From positions 1-64,000 of the forward strand of contig URUU01000004.1 of the NCBI GenBank assembly GCA_900551235.1: a stretch of DNA of 64,000 bases. Direction: 5' to 3'. The position numbers and the translations under genes were made by a program. This stretch comes from an uncultured Lachnospiraceae bacterium. Its GTDB lineage: Bacteria; Bacillota; Clostridia; Lachnospirales; Lachnospiraceae. Position 1 is the stretch's first letter; every line of letters begins with the position of its first letter. The notes beneath the pieces are model-generated. The model had not been told where the DNA came from and searched no databases. It was given only the letters and a program-made list of their open reading frames with translations. Positions 24,987 through 34,077 of the stretch are shown piece after piece.

Positions 24987-27323
24987 TTATTTCCGGCTGC
25001 AAAATGCCAGCTTTAATACCTCATCCATTTTTTCCATAAAGCGGATATCCAGACCCTTTCGGATCTCACCTGAAATCTCCTGCACATCCGCACGGTTTTT
25101 CTCCGGCAGCAGTACCATACGCATACCGGCATTTTTCGCTGCCAGCAGCTTCTCTTTCAGTCCACCGATCGGCAGCACTCTTCCCCGCAGGGTAATCTCA
25201 CCTGTCATGGCAACATCCGCATGCACCGGAATTTCCGTAACCGCAGATAGAATCGCTGTTGCCATCGTAATTCCAGCCGAAGGTCCGTCCTTGGGAACTG
25301 CTCCTTCCGGAATGTGGATATGTATATCATGCTCCTGGAAGAAATCCTTTTCTATCTTCCACGCTTCGCCAATGGAACGGATATAGCTGATCGCTGTCTG
25401 TGCAGACTCTTTCATCACATCACCAATCTGACCGGTGAGCTTGAAGGTTCCTTTTCCAGGCATACAGTTCACTTCCACCTGAAGTGTTACACCGCCGACA
25501 CTTGTCCATGCAAGTCCGCGTACAATGCCTGCCTCATCTTTTTCATTGGCTTTTTCCACGCGATAGCGTTCTTTTCCAAGATAACGTGCCAGGTTGCTTT
25601 CCGTGATCCGCACGGTCTTTTTCTGGTCCTCCAGAATCTCCCTGGCTGCTTTTCTGCATACTTCACCGATCCTGCGCTCCAGAGAGCGCACACCGGCTTC
25701 TCTTGTATATCCGGAAATCATTTTTTTCAAAGCACCATCGGACATCGTAAAAGCATATGCATCCAGTCCATGCTTTCTGATCTGTTTTCCGAGCAGATGC
25801 TCCTTTGCGATATGCAGTTTCTCATTTTCTGTATAGCTGGAAATCTCGATCAGTTCCATACGATCCAGAAGCGGCCGCGGGATTCCCTGCACATCGTTCG
25901 CTGTTGCAATAAACAGCACTTCCGACAGATCCACCGGTACCTCGAGATAATGATCACGGAATCTTACATTCTGCTCCGGATCAAGAACCTCCAGAAGTGC
26001 GGAAGAAGTATCGCCTTTATAATCGCTGCTCACTTTGTCTACTTCATCAAGCAGCATCAGTGGATTTTTGACTCCCGCCATCTTCAGTCCATTCACAATA
26101 CGTCCCGGCATTGCACCGACATATGTCCTTCTGTGTCCACGGATTTCTGCTTCATCACGTACACCGCCAAGACAGATACGGACATACTTTTTATTGAGTG
26201 CTTCTGCAATCGACCGGGCAATGGATGTTTTTCCGGTTCCAGGCGGTCCCACCAGACAGAGGATCGGACTGTCCCCTTTCTTTGTCAGTGTGCGTACTGC
26301 CAGAAATTCCAGCACGCGTTCCTTGACCTTCTGAAGTCCGTAGTGATCCTGCTCCAACTGCTTTCTTGCTGCTGAAATATCTTCGTTGTCCTTCGACATC
26401 TTATCCCACGGCATCTCCAGCAACGTTTCGATATAACCACGGATCACACCTGCTTCTGAACTATTGCCTGCAGAATTGGAAAATCGTTTGATTTCTTTTC
26501 GTATTTTCTCTTTTACTTCTTCACTGGCAGTCAGATTTTCCACTTCCTGGGAAAAGTGCTCTGCATCATCCATGGTACTGTCATCGCCCAGTTCTTCTCT
26601 TATGAGTTTTAGTTGTTCTCTTAAAATATATTCTTTCTGGTTTTTATCGATGCGTGCTTTAACTTTTTCCTGAAGCTGCGCTTTGATGCGCATAATATTT
26701 TCTTCATTTGCCAGAATAACACAGATTTCTTCATAACGGTCATATAAAAATACCGCTTCCAGAATTTTCTGTTTTTCTTCATAATACAGCGGAATATGGA
26801 TTGCAATCTGATCCGTCAGATGTTCCAGGTCTTCAATCTCCAGTATCTGATGCAGCAGTTCCCGACTGAGCTTTCCGTTTGTCTGTGCATATTTCTGAAA
26901 CAGTTCTTTCAGATTCCGGATCATCGCCTGCTGTCCGATCTCGTCTTCTTTTCCGGGATAAGCCATATCTTTTGCTTCCGGAAATGTAGCAAGCTCCACA
27001 TCCATATAACCGGCTGATTCTTCTATCTCCAGAATTTCTGCTCTCTCCAGGCCTTCTACCAGTACTCGTATAATATTTTCAGGCAGCTTCACAAGCTGCT
27101 TGATCTCTGCGACCGTACCGATGCGATACAGATCATCCCTGCCAGGATCCGAAACCTCCGGATCTTTCTGCGTCACGACAAACAATTTCTGATCTGCTGC
27201 CATAGCCTGCTCAATCGCCTTTATCGATTTATCCCGGCTTACATCAAAATGTACGATCATCGCCGGCAGGATGGTCATCCCGCGAAGCGCAACCGCCGGA
27301 ATATGTTTGATCACTTCATTCAT
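24987..27323 (-). CDS. lon: Endopeptidase La (Lon protease)
   Basis: 778 residues with the full LonA layout: N domain (HIPAVALRGMTILPAMIVHFD), coiled-coil region, AAA+ module with Walker A GPPGTGKT at 359-366 and Walker B LMLLDEVDK, and the protease domain with catalytic Ser682 (PKDGPSAGI) and Lys725 (GGLKEK). It degrades damaged and regulatory proteins in the cytoplasm. The start overlaps the clpX stop by one base (TAATG), so the two are translated together. Confidence 0.98.
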   Translation of the reverse strand: MNEVIKHIPAVALRGMTILPAMIVHFDVSRDKSIKAIEQAMAADQKLFVVTQKDPEVSDPGRDDLYRIGTVAEIKQLVKLPENIIRVLVEGLERAEILEIEESAGYMDVELATFPEAKDMAYPGKEDEIGQQAMIRNLKELFQKYAQTNGKLSRELLHQILEIEDLEHLTDQIAIHIPLYYEEKQKILEAVFLYDRYEEICVILANEENIMRIKAQLQEKVKARIDKNQKEYILREQLKLIREELGDDSTMDDAEHFSQEVENLTASEEVKEKIRKEIKRFSNSAGNSSEAGVIRGYIETLLEMPWDKMSKDNEDISAARKQLEQDHYGLQKVKERVLEFLAVRTLTKKGDSPILCLVGPPGTGKTSIARSIAEALNKKYVRICLGGVRDEAEIRGHRRTYVGAMPGRIVNGLKMAGVKNPLMLLDEVDKVSSDYKGDTSSALLEVLDPEQNVRFRDHYLEVPVDLSEVLFIATANDVQGIPRPLLDRMELIEISSYTENEKLHIAKEHLLGKQIRKHGLDAYAFTMSDGALKKMISGYTREAGVRSLERRIGEVCRKAAREILEDQKKTVRITESNLARYLGKERYRVEKANEKDEAGIVRGLAWTSVGGVTLQVEVNCMPGKGTFKLTGQIGDVMKESAQTAISYIRSIGEAWKIEKDFFQEHDIHIHIPEGAVPKDGPSAGITMATAILSAVTEIPVHADVAMTGEITLRGRVLPIGGLKEKLLAAKNAGMRMVLLPEKNRADVQEISGEIRKGLDIRFMEKMDEVLKLAFCSRK

Positions 27324-28618
27324 TACGCTGTTTCCTCAACTCCGTTTGTAAAGCGTCTGCTGCGTGTCTTAGCAGGTACCTTTTCTCTATGTGTCAGAAT
27401 CGGTTCTCCGGTTCCTTCGATCACTTCTTTGGTCACTCCGCAGGAATCAATGGTATCATCCGATGGGATCCGGTACATCAGGTCCATCATCGCCTGCTCC
27501 ATGATCGCTCGCAGACCTCTGGCACCTGTTTTTCGCTCCAGTGTCTTATCTGCAATTGCTTCGATCGCACCATCATCAAATGCAAGATCGACTCCATCCA
27601 GCTCAAACAGTTTTTTGTACTGTTTTACGATAGAGTTTTTCGGCTCCTGCAAAATACGGATCAGAGTATCACGATCCAGCGGATTTAAGGATACGATCAC
27701 CGGCACACGTCCCATCAGCTCCGGTATCATGCCAAATTTGATGAAATCCTGTGGCAGTACCTGTTTTAATACCTGTCCGACATCTTCTGTCTTCTTTTCC
27801 TGCAAAGCAGAATTAAATCCGATCGCCTTGGTGTCAGTGCGGTTTTCTATGATCTTCTCCAGACCTTCAAAAGCACCGCCGCAGATAAACAGAATGTTGG
27901 TTGTATCAATCTGAAGCAGTTCCTGATGCGGATGTTTTCTGCCACCCTGCGGTGGAACGGAGGCAACGGTTCCTTCCAGGATCTTCAGAAGAGCCTGCTG
28001 CACACCTTCCCCGGAAACATCACGGGTAATGGAGGCATTTTCGGATTTTCTTGTAATTTTATCAATTTCATCTATATAAATAATTCCGTGTTCTGCCTTT
28101 TTGATGTCATAATCTGCTGCCTGAATGATCTTCAGCAGAATATTTTCCACATCTTCTCCTACATAACCGGCTTCTGTGAGCGCAGTGGCATCTGCGATCG
28201 CAAACGGAACATTCAGAAGTTTTGCAAGCGTCTGTGCCAGAAGTGTTTTTCCTGATCCTGTCGGTCCCAGCATCAGAATATTACTTTTCTGCAGCTCTAC
28301 ATCCAGATCTTTTCCCGCCAGTATACGTTTGTAATGATTATACACGGCAACTGAAAGTGCTTTTTTTGCCTCGTCCTGTCCAATTACATAATCATCCAGA
28401 AATGCTTTGATCTCTTCCGGTTTCAGCAGATTGATCTCTTCATCTGCCGCCATACCGAAATCGTCCTCCAGTTCTTCTTCCAGAATCTCATCACAGATTT
28501 CAATACACTCATCACAGATATAAACACCATCCGGTCCGGCGATCAATTTGCGGACCTGATCTTCTGATTTATTACAAAAAGAACATCTGACTTTCTGTTC
28601 TCCTATTTTTCCTGCCAT
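27323..28618 (-). CDS. clpX: ATP-dependent Clp protease ATP-binding subunit ClpX
   Basis: 431 residues. N-terminal C4 zinc domain (CSFCNKSE...CDECIEIC), Walker A GPTGSGKTLLA, Walker B IIYIDEIDKI, and a C-terminal lid with RGLRAIMEQAMMDLMY. ClpX unfolds tagged substrates and feeds them to ClpP. It lies downstream of clpP with a terminator between them, so part of its transcription must read through or start locally. Confidence 0.98.
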   Translation of the reverse strand: MAGKIGEQKVRCSFCNKSEDQVRKLIAGPDGVYICDECIEICDEILEEELEDDFGMAADEEINLLKPEEIKAFLDDYVIGQDEAKKALSVAVYNHYKRILAGKDLDVELQKSNILMLGPTGSGKTLLAQTLAKLLNVPFAIADATALTEAGYVGEDVENILLKIIQAADYDIKKAEHGIIYIDEIDKITRKSENASITRDVSGEGVQQALLKILEGTVASVPPQGGRKHPHQELLQIDTTNILFICGGAFEGLEKIIENRTDTKAIGFNSALQEKKTEDVGQVLKQVLPQDFIKFGMIPELMGRVPVIVSLNPLDRDTLIRILQEPKNSIVKQYKKLFELDGVDLAFDDGAIEAIADKTLERKTGARGLRAIMEQAMMDLMYRIPSDDTIDSCGVTKEVIEGTGEPILTHREKVPAKTRSRRFTNGVEETA

Positions 28619-28667
28619 CTCAAACCTCCAACTAATCTTTCCTTATCTTTTTCCATACGTAACGTTC

Positions 28668-28702
28668 AAAAAGGAGGTGTTGCATTACGGCAACACCCCC
28701 TT
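28668..28702 (-). terminator. Terminator between clpP and clpX
   Basis: Minus strand GGGGGTGTTGC pairs with GCAACACCTCC, then TTTTT (28672-28668). It separates tig-clpP from clpX-lon-engB. Confidence 0.85.
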
Positions 28703-28711
28703 CCTTCGTAT

Positions 28712-29293
28712 CTAGTGATTGCTGATCACATCATCGATCAGGCCATATGCCTTTGCCTCTGCGGCACTCATATAATGATCTCTTTCTGTATCCACTTCAA
28801 TCACGCTGAGCGGCTGACCGGTATTTGCTGCCAGATGCTCATTCAGCTTTCTTCTGGTATCGATAATCTTATCGGCTACGATCTTAATGTCAGATGCCTG
28901 ACCCTGTGCTCCGCCTGACGGCTGATGGATCATGATTTCTGCATTTGGGAGTGCAAAACGTTTTCCTTTTGCGCCACCTGCAAGCAGAAATGCGCCCATG
29001 CTGGCTGCCATACCCATACAGATCGTAGAAACATCACATTTTACATAATGCATCGTATCATAAATCGCCCATCCTGCGCTTACAGAACCGCCTGGACTGT
29101 TGATATACAGATGAATATCTTTTCCCGGATCTTCTGATTCCAGGAACAAAAGCTGTGCAACGATCAGATTGGCACTTACGTCATTTACTTCTTCTCCAAG
29201 AAAGATAATGCGGTCTTTCAGAAGTCTGGAATAAATATCGTAAGTTCTCTCACCGCGGCTGGTCTGTTCAAGGACATAAGGTACTAAACTCAT
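28712..29293 (-). CDS. clpP: ATP-dependent Clp protease proteolytic subunit
   Basis: 193 residues with the ClpP catalytic triad: Ser98 in GMAASMGA, His123 in MIHQP, and the Asp in DTERDHYMSA. It forms the 14-mer chamber used by ClpX and by ClpC, whose genes are both in this window. GGAAGGAG precedes the ATG. No terminator separates it from tig upstream (only a hairpin without a T run at about 29330-29365), so the two are probably co-transcribed. Confidence 0.98.
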   Translation of the reverse strand: MSLVPYVLEQTSRGERTYDIYSRLLKDRIIFLGEEVNDVSANLIVAQLLFLESEDPGKDIHLYINSPGGSVSAGWAIYDTMHYVKCDVSTICMGMAASMGAFLLAGGAKGKRFALPNAEIMIHQPSGGAQGQASDIKIVADKIIDTRRKLNEHLAANTGQPLSVIEVDTERDHYMSAAEAKAYGLIDDVISNH

Positions 29294-29376
29294 GTCAACA
29301 CTCCTTCCACTTGCTTTCTGACAATGCTCCCTGCTTTCCCTGTTGCGCGGAAGCAGGAGAGTCCTCTTTATTGATA

Positions 29377-30696
29377 TTAAGCTTCTTCGCTTTTGGCTTC
29401 TTCTTTTGGTTCTACTTCTTTTGCTGCATCTCTTACCAGATCTACAGCGGCCTGGATTGCAAGATCATCTTTCATCTGAGCAATTGCAGCATCATCCATC
29501 ATGGATTTTACTTTATCCAGCTCCATCTTGTAAGCATCTGCCATCTTCTGCAGCTCTTCTTCTACTCTTTCGTCTGAAATTTCGATATTTTCTGCTTTCG
29601 CAACCGCTTCAAGAACCAGGCTGTTCTGGATTCTCTTCAGTGCATCCGGTCTCATCTGCTCAAACAGCTTCTCTGCTGTCATACCTGTGAACTGGAAGTA
29701 CTGCTCAACAGTCAGTCCCTGGGACTGGATTCTTCTTGCAAAATCATCTGCCATATTGCGAACCTGTGTGTCTACCATTGCATCTGGGATCTCCATAGCT
29801 GCATTTTCAGCAACTTTTGCAACAACAGCAGCTTCTTTTGCAGCTTTTGCTTCTTTTTCTTTGCTTTCCATCAGTTTTTTCCTGATGTCTTCTTTATACT
29901 CAGCCAGTGTATCAAATTCGGAAATATCCTGTGCAAAATCATCATCTGCTTCCGGAACTTCTTTTACATGGATCTCATGTACGGTGCATTTGAATACCGC
30001 TTCTTTTCCAGCCAGTTCTTTTGCATGGTAATCTTCCGGGAAGGTCACCTTCACATCAACTTCTTCGCCGATCTTTGCACCAACCAGCTGATCTTCAAAT
30101 CCCGGGATAAAGCTTCCGGAACCGATCGTCAGGTCATAGTTTTCTGATTTTCCGCCGTCAAATGGAACTCCATCGATGGAACCGTCAAAGTCTAATTTAA
30201 CCATGTCGCCTTTTTCAACAGCTCTGTCATCGATATCGATCGTTCTTGCATTCTGTTCTCTCTGTTTGTCAACTTCTGCATCGATCTCAGCATCGGTTAC
30301 TTCTACTGGTACAGTCTCTACTTCTACACCTTTATACTCGCCAAGAGTTACTTCAGGTTTCAGAGCTACTTCTGCAGTGAAAATGAATGGTTTGCCAGAC
30401 TCGATCTGAACAACGTCGATCTTTGGCTGAGATACAATCTGCTCTTCACACTCATCCAGTGCTTTGCTGTATGCATCCGGAATCAGATCATTTGCAGCAT
30501 CTTCGTAAAAAACGCCTGTTCCATACATTTTTTCAATCATTCTGCGCGGTGCTTTTCCTTTACGGAAACCTGGAAGAGAAATGCTTTTCTTTGCTTTCTG
30601 GTAAGCTTTCTCAACAGCAGCCTCAAATTCCTCTGCAGAAGCCTCGATTGTCAGCTTCGCCATGTTCTTCTCTAACTTTTCCACCTGTAAACTCAT
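29377..30696 (-). CDS. tig: Trigger factor (peptidyl-prolyl isomerase chaperone)
   Basis: 439 residues. The N-terminal ribosome-docking signature is LPGFRKGKAPRRMIEK; the middle FKBP-type domain follows (VEKGDMVKLDFDGSIDGVPFDGG), and the C-terminal helical chaperone arms end in a Lys/Glu-rich tail. It binds the ribosome exit tunnel and shields nascent chains. AAGGAGG precedes the start. First gene of the tig-clpP-clpX-lon-engB cluster, a very common order in Clostridia. Confidence 0.97.
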   Translation of the reverse strand: MSLQVEKLEKNMAKLTIEASAEEFEAAVEKAYQKAKKSISLPGFRKGKAPRRMIEKMYGTGVFYEDAANDLIPDAYSKALDECEEQIVSQPKIDVVQIESGKPFIFTAEVALKPEVTLGEYKGVEVETVPVEVTDAEIDAEVDKQREQNARTIDIDDRAVEKGDMVKLDFDGSIDGVPFDGGKSENYDLTIGSGSFIPGFEDQLVGAKIGEEVDVKVTFPEDYHAKELAGKEAVFKCTVHEIHVKEVPEADDDFAQDISEFDTLAEYKEDIRKKLMESKEKEAKAAKEAAVVAKVAENAAMEIPDAMVDTQVRNMADDFARRIQSQGLTVEQYFQFTGMTAEKLFEQMRPDALKRIQNSLVLEAVAKAENIEISDERVEEELQKMADAYKMELDKVKSMMDDAAIAQMKDDLAIQAAVDLVRDAAKEVEPKEEAKSEEA

Positions 30697-30829
30697 GATT
30701 TCCTATGTCCTCCTTAATTCTATAAGTCAAGCGGATATGTGCAATCCGTTGTCATCTTGCCCATAACCCTGCGCCGCCCTGCGGCCACAGATCGTTTTTC
30801 ATACTTGCAGTCATTTTAAAAGTATAACA

Positions 30830-30860
30830 CAGCGGCTTTTAAAAAGCCACTGTTTTTTTT
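30830..30860. terminator. Hairpin between the DUF975 gene and tig
   Basis: CAGCGGCTTTT and AAAAGCCACTG pair with one internal mismatch. Eight Ts follow on the plus strand (30853-30860); on the minus strand the tail is only TGTTATACTTTT. Probably the end of the pfpI-DUF975 transcript, despite the better polarity on the plus strand. Confidence 0.55.
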
Positions 30861-30924
30861 ACCAAAAACATAACTTTTTCTAAAAAAAGCATAAAATATC
30901 CGGCAGTTTACCCGTTTTCCTTTC

Positions 30925-31761
30925 TTATACACCCAGATCCGTTTCAAATCCCGGCAGCTCTCTGTGGTCACATACCTGATCCGCCAGCATATTCTGACGC
31001 ATGACATGATAAAGCTCTGCTTTTGTAAATTCTTTGTACGGCATGGTATAAAATACGGATATGATCCCAAAACTGAAAATTCCGGCTGCCTCCCAGAACC
31101 AGAAAGACAGATCCATTTTCAGCATGTCCATTTTCTGCCCCTCAGTCATTTTAGAACTTAACTCCATAGCACGCCGGCACGTCATGGTCGGATTTTCCGC
31201 CAATATATAGGGAACCATATAGTATTCATAATGTTTTATGATTCCAGGTACAATCAGCAGCAAGGTACTTCCCAGCACATACAGTCCCTTTTGGAACATC
31301 ACAGCCGTGACGTGCGCCGTATAATGATTGCGAAATACATACAGGATCATTCCTACATTCGTTTTTCGTTTTCGGTTGCACATAAAAAAACGTTTGGAAC
31401 TGACTTTGATCGGATTTCCAATGCAGATAATGACCAGCGTTCCCAGAACCACGATCATCGCAGAAGCTGCCAGGGCAAATACAAATATCAGAAGATCCAG
31501 TTGCTGCTGCACGATGCTGATCTTATATTCCGCAATGGGATTCCGTTCTTTTATATCATGTTTTAACTCTTCAATCCGCTGCTGCGACATTTCTGCCCCT
31601 GCATTTTCAGACTTCGACTGTATCATCCCAAGACCGATTCCTGCGCTTCCGATCCATCCGGTAAGCATCGTTGTCAGCAGACAGACCGCCACTGCCAGCC
31701 AGTAACAGTTTTTCAGCTGCACTCTCGCCTTTTTTTTCAATTCACGTATATTCCAGATCAT
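30925..31761 (-). CDS. DUF975-family integral membrane protein
   Basis: 278 residues from the ATG at 31761, two bases after the stop of the DJ-1 gene. Start IWNIRELKKKARVQLKNCYW followed by a hydrophobic helix (LAVAVCLLTTMLTGWIG), then further helices near 110-135, 170-195 and 230-250 give about four to five membrane spans; it matches the DUF975 pattern, including the YEYYMVPYILAENP stretch and the C-terminal Tyr/Phe helix. Function is unknown for the family. Co-transcribed with the DJ-1/PfpI gene. Confidence 0.75.
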   Translation of the reverse strand: MIWNIRELKKKARVQLKNCYWLAVAVCLLTTMLTGWIGSAGIGLGMIQSKSENAGAEMSQQRIEELKHDIKERNPIAEYKISIVQQQLDLLIFVFALAASAMIVVLGTLVIICIGNPIKVSSKRFFMCNRKRKTNVGMILYVFRNHYTAHVTAVMFQKGLYVLGSTLLLIVPGIIKHYEYYMVPYILAENPTMTCRRAMELSSKMTEGQKMDMLKMDLSFWFWEAAGIFSFGIISVFYTMPYKEFTKAELYHVMRQNMLADQVCDHRELPGFETDLGV

Positions 31762-31762
31762 C

Positions 31763-32317
31763 TCACGCTTTCCAGATAATCGACGCACCGATCTGCTCTG
31801 CATCCCCGGCACCTTTCATTCTTTTTGTCAGTTCCAGCGCAAACGCGATCGCTGTTCCCATTCCACGGCTGGTCGTAATATGCCCGTCGGTCACAACCGG
31901 CTCTTCCAGAACTTCTGCACCCTCCAGCTTTTTTTCAAATCCCGGATAGCAGACTGCCTTTCTTCCTTTCAGAAGTCCCAGCTCACCAAGGATACTTGGT
32001 GCGGCACAGATTGCGGCAATCCCCTTTTTTTCCTGATCCGCCTTTTGAAGTGCTTCTGTCAGTTTCCGACATCCTGCAAGATTTAAGGTTCCCGGCATCC
32101 CGCCCGGAAGCACCAGCATATCCAGTTCGTCCAGCTCACATTCTGCTATATCCTGATCGGCTGCTACCACGATGCCATGTGCACCTTCCACGCTTTTCTT
32201 TCCATTGATACTGATCATCGATATCGAAATCTTTGCTCTTCTGAGAATATCAACCACCGTCAGTCCTTCAATTTCTTCAAATCCATCTGCAAGAAAAATT
32301 CCAGCTTTTCTGTCCAT
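31763..32317 (-). CDS. DJ-1/PfpI family protein
   Basis: 184 residues. It has the DJ-1 features: a Glu in DGFEEIEGLTVVDILRRA near the start and the nucleophile-elbow Cys in AAICAAPSILGELGLL. Members are glyoxalases, deglycase-like or redox-sensing proteins; the sequence resembles the YajL/DJ-1 branch and I would not name a reaction. The ATG at 32317 is chosen because GGAGG stands just upstream, inside the four extra codons of the longer frame. Confidence 0.88.
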   Translation of the reverse strand: MDRKAGIFLADGFEEIEGLTVVDILRRAKISISMISINGKKSVEGAHGIVVAADQDIAECELDELDMLVLPGGMPGTLNLAGCRKLTEALQKADQEKKGIAAICAAPSILGELGLLKGRKAVCYPGFEKKLEGAEVLEEPVVTDGHITTSRGMGTAIAFALELTKRMKGAGDAEQIGASIIWKA

Positions 32318-32356
32318 TTTATCCTCCATTCTGAATGCTGTTTCTATCTATCTGCT

Positions 32357-32362
32357 ATTCTA
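32357..32362 (-). promoter_or_regulatory. Extended -10 element for the DJ-1/DUF975 pair
   Basis: Minus strand TG-C-TAGAAT (TAGAAT at 32362-32357) with no good -35 box. Start would be about 35 bases before the gene. Confidence 0.45.
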
Positions 32363-32403
32363 GCAAAAATCTTTCTTTCTTTCCAGTACCAATTCACTTC
32401 TGC

Positions 32404-32432
32404 TTGCACTTTTTCAAATTCTGCGATATCCT
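32404..32432 (+). promoter_or_regulatory. Possible promoter of the CYTH gene
   Basis: TTGCAC (32404-32409), 17-base spacer, TATCCT (32427-32432). The resulting leader would be only about 14 bases. Confidence 0.35.
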
Positions 32433-32452
32433 GTTGCCAGGAGGTATCTACA

Positions 32453-32899
32453 ATGGAAATTGAACGTAAATATTTAATAGAAGAAAAAAATCTGCCGGCT
32501 GATCTGGAATCTTTTCCAAGTCTCCTCATCGAACAGGGGTATCTGTGCCGCAAACCGGTCGTGCGCATCCGCCGCCAAAATAATGACTATATTCTCACTT
32601 ACAAATCAGGCGGTCTGATGGCGCGTGAAGAGTACAATCTTCCGCTCGGTGCGGACGGTTATGCACATTTAAAAGAAAAAATCGATGGTAAACTGATCTC
32701 CAAGCGTCGTTATCTGATCCCGCTGGACAGTCAGCTTACCATCGAACTTGATGTTTTTTACGAACCCTGCAAAGGTCTGCTTCTCGCCGAAGTCGAATTT
32801 CCGGACGAAGCAAGCGCCAATTCTTTTTGTCCGCCTGCGTGGTTTGGGAAAGATGTTACGTTTGACGGACGTTACCACAACAGCTTTCTCAGCCGTTGA
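32453..32899 (+). CDS. CYTH domain protein (triphosphate tunnel enzyme family)
   Basis: 148 residues from the ATG with AGGAGG upstream. The N-terminal EIERKYLI motif (ExExK type, residues 2-6) marks the CYTH/triphosphate tunnel fold, with the following VVRIRR, YILTYKS and FPDEASA strands contributing charged tunnel residues. Bacterial members hydrolyse tripolyphosphate, thiamine triphosphate or similar; some are adenylate cyclases. It is a short single-domain form without a CHAD partner. Its 3' end overlaps a convergent small gene by 11 bases. Confidence 0.88.
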   Translation: MEIERKYLIEEKNLPADLESFPSLLIEQGYLCRKPVVRIRRQNNDYILTYKSGGLMAREEYNLPLGADGYAHLKEKIDGKLISKRRYLIPLDSQLTIELDVFYEPCKGLLLAEVEFPDEASANSFCPPAWFGKDVTFDGRYHNSFLSR

Positions 32900-33098
32900 T
32901 CCTTTTTGCAGCAATCTGCATGATATCTTTTGCGCTGTATTTTGGCGATGTAAGATGCGGATATCTCTTTTCCAGCCGCAGTTCTTCTCTGCGGCACGCA
33001 TGCTGCAGAAAAAAGTTATAAATCTTTGCGATCGCTCTTTTTGGCAGATTCCTGCTGTTTCGGTTTTTCATTATATAATCTAAACGTTTCCATTTCAT
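32889..33098 (-). CDS. Unknown small basic protein
   Basis: 69 residues from the ATG at 33098, with AGGAG nine bases upstream; a GTG two codons before is possible. The sequence is strongly basic (KWKRLDYIMKNRNSRNLPKR) and probably helical, with no motif I recognise. It is convergent with and overlaps the end of the CYTH gene. Ribosome-binding site and amino-acid make-up favour a real gene. Confidence 0.5.
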   Translation of the reverse strand: MKWKRLDYIMKNRNSRNLPKRAIAKIYNFFLQHACRREELRLEKRYPHLTSPKYSAKDIMQIAAKRING

Positions 33099-33170
33099 TC
33101 CCACTCACTCCTGTTATTACACTGCTTCATTGCCCTGCTCTAAAATTCCCCAAACCACTTTTTTCTATGC

Positions 33171-33176
33171 TATACT
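33171..33176 (+). promoter_or_regulatory. Extended -10 element upstream of the first XRE regulator
   Basis: TG-C-TATACT with no clear -35 box, about 48 bases before the ATG at 33224. Confidence 0.5.
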
Positions 33177-33223
33177 CCCCTTGCATCAAGCTTCACTATA
33201 AAACATGATACAGGAGACCTGAT

Positions 33224-33565
33224 ATGAACAATACCATTCTCGCAGAACGCCTGAAACTTCTGCGGACAGATAAAAATTATACCCAAAATGATGTCTGTTT
33301 AAAAATCCATCTGAGCCGTTCTTCTTACAGTAATTATGAAAACGGTCTTCGCACCCCATCTCTGGATATTCTGAAACTGCTGGCAGAATTTTATGATACT
33401 TCACTGGACTATCTCGCCGGCAGCATAGAATATCGGGCAAAATATCCGTTTTTCACTTCTGAAGAACTCGCTCTTGTCAGTCTTTACCGGGATCTGCAGA
33501 TCCCTGATAAAAAAGAACTGTTTTCTTATGCACATTTCAAAAAACAAACGGCAATCCTGCCTTAA
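33224..33565 (+). CDS. XRE-family transcriptional regulator (1 of 3)
   Basis: 113 residues with AGGAG upstream. The N-terminal HTH_3 domain runs from about 5 to 60 (LAERLKLLRTDKNYTQNDVC, SYSNYENGLRTPSLDILKLLAEFY), followed by the typical DTSLDYLAG end. The C-terminal 45 residues have no assigned fold. Its target is unknown. It is the first of three neighbouring but clearly different XRE genes. Confidence 0.88.
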   Translation: MNNTILAERLKLLRTDKNYTQNDVCLKIHLSRSSYSNYENGLRTPSLDILKLLAEFYDTSLDYLAGSIEYRAKYPFFTSEELALVSLYRDLQIPDKKELFSYAHFKKQTAILP

Positions 33566-33698
33566 ATCTTAGAAATGCCCTTTCTGCATTATATTATCTT
33601 TTCCATTCTTTTGCAATATGTGGCTTTGCATTTTGAACAGCCAGAGCCTTTTTTGACCTTCTGTTCTACAATACAGTCAGAATGGAGGTATTATAATC

Positions 33699-33962
33699 AT
33701 GTCAAATACAAATTATCCCAGAAAACTGCTGCAACTTGGACTGAATATCGCCCATTACCGCAAAATGCGAGGTATGACACAGGAAGAACTTTCTGTCCTG
33801 ATCGGTATGAGCCGCACGCATCTGAGCAATCTGGAGGCTCCGGGAAAAGTCACTTCCATCTCTCTCGAAAAACTCTTTACCATCGCTGATGTCCTGGATG
33901 TTCCTCCCGCTTATCTTCTGTCTGCTGACATTATACCGGAAGACCGCCTGATCACAAAGTAG
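33699..33962 (+). CDS. XRE-family transcriptional regulator (2 of 3)
   Basis: 87 residues, little more than one helix-turn-helix domain (ALNIAHYRKMRG-like start LGLNIAHYRKMRGMTQEEL, SRTHLSNLEAPGK, DVLDVPPAYLL). GGAGG precedes the ATG. The divergence from its neighbours argues against a recent duplication. It lies 134 bases after the first regulator, so it may have its own promoter. Confidence 0.87.
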   Translation: MSNTNYPRKLLQLGLNIAHYRKMRGMTQEELSVLIGMSRTHLSNLEAPGKVTSISLEKLFTIADVLDVPPAYLLSADIIPEDRLITK

Positions 33963-33989
33963 CATTGTGACCTGTTTTTCTCTTTTCAA

Positions 33990-34052
33990 ATACAAGTTAT
34001 ACCTGTATTTATTATAACAGTTACCTCTGAACGATACAAGTATAAATTGTAT
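33990..34052 (+). promoter_or_regulatory. Two operator-like inverted repeats upstream of the third XRE regulator
   Basis: ATACAAGTTATACCTGTAT (33990-34008) and ATACAAGTATAAATTGTAT (34034-34052) share the layout ATACAAGT...TGTAT. Their centres are 44 bases apart, about four helical turns. The second overlaps a possible promoter, CTGAAC-17-TATGAT (34027-34055). The set-up suggests cooperative binding and autoregulation by the adjacent regulator. Confidence 0.65.
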
Positions 34053-34077
34053 GATATTGGAGAAAGAGAGGTTACAA

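Noticed and set aside
29310..29376. Terminator between tig and clpP
   Set aside because: A CTCCTGCTT/AAGCAGGGAG hairpin exists but has no T run; read-through is more likely.
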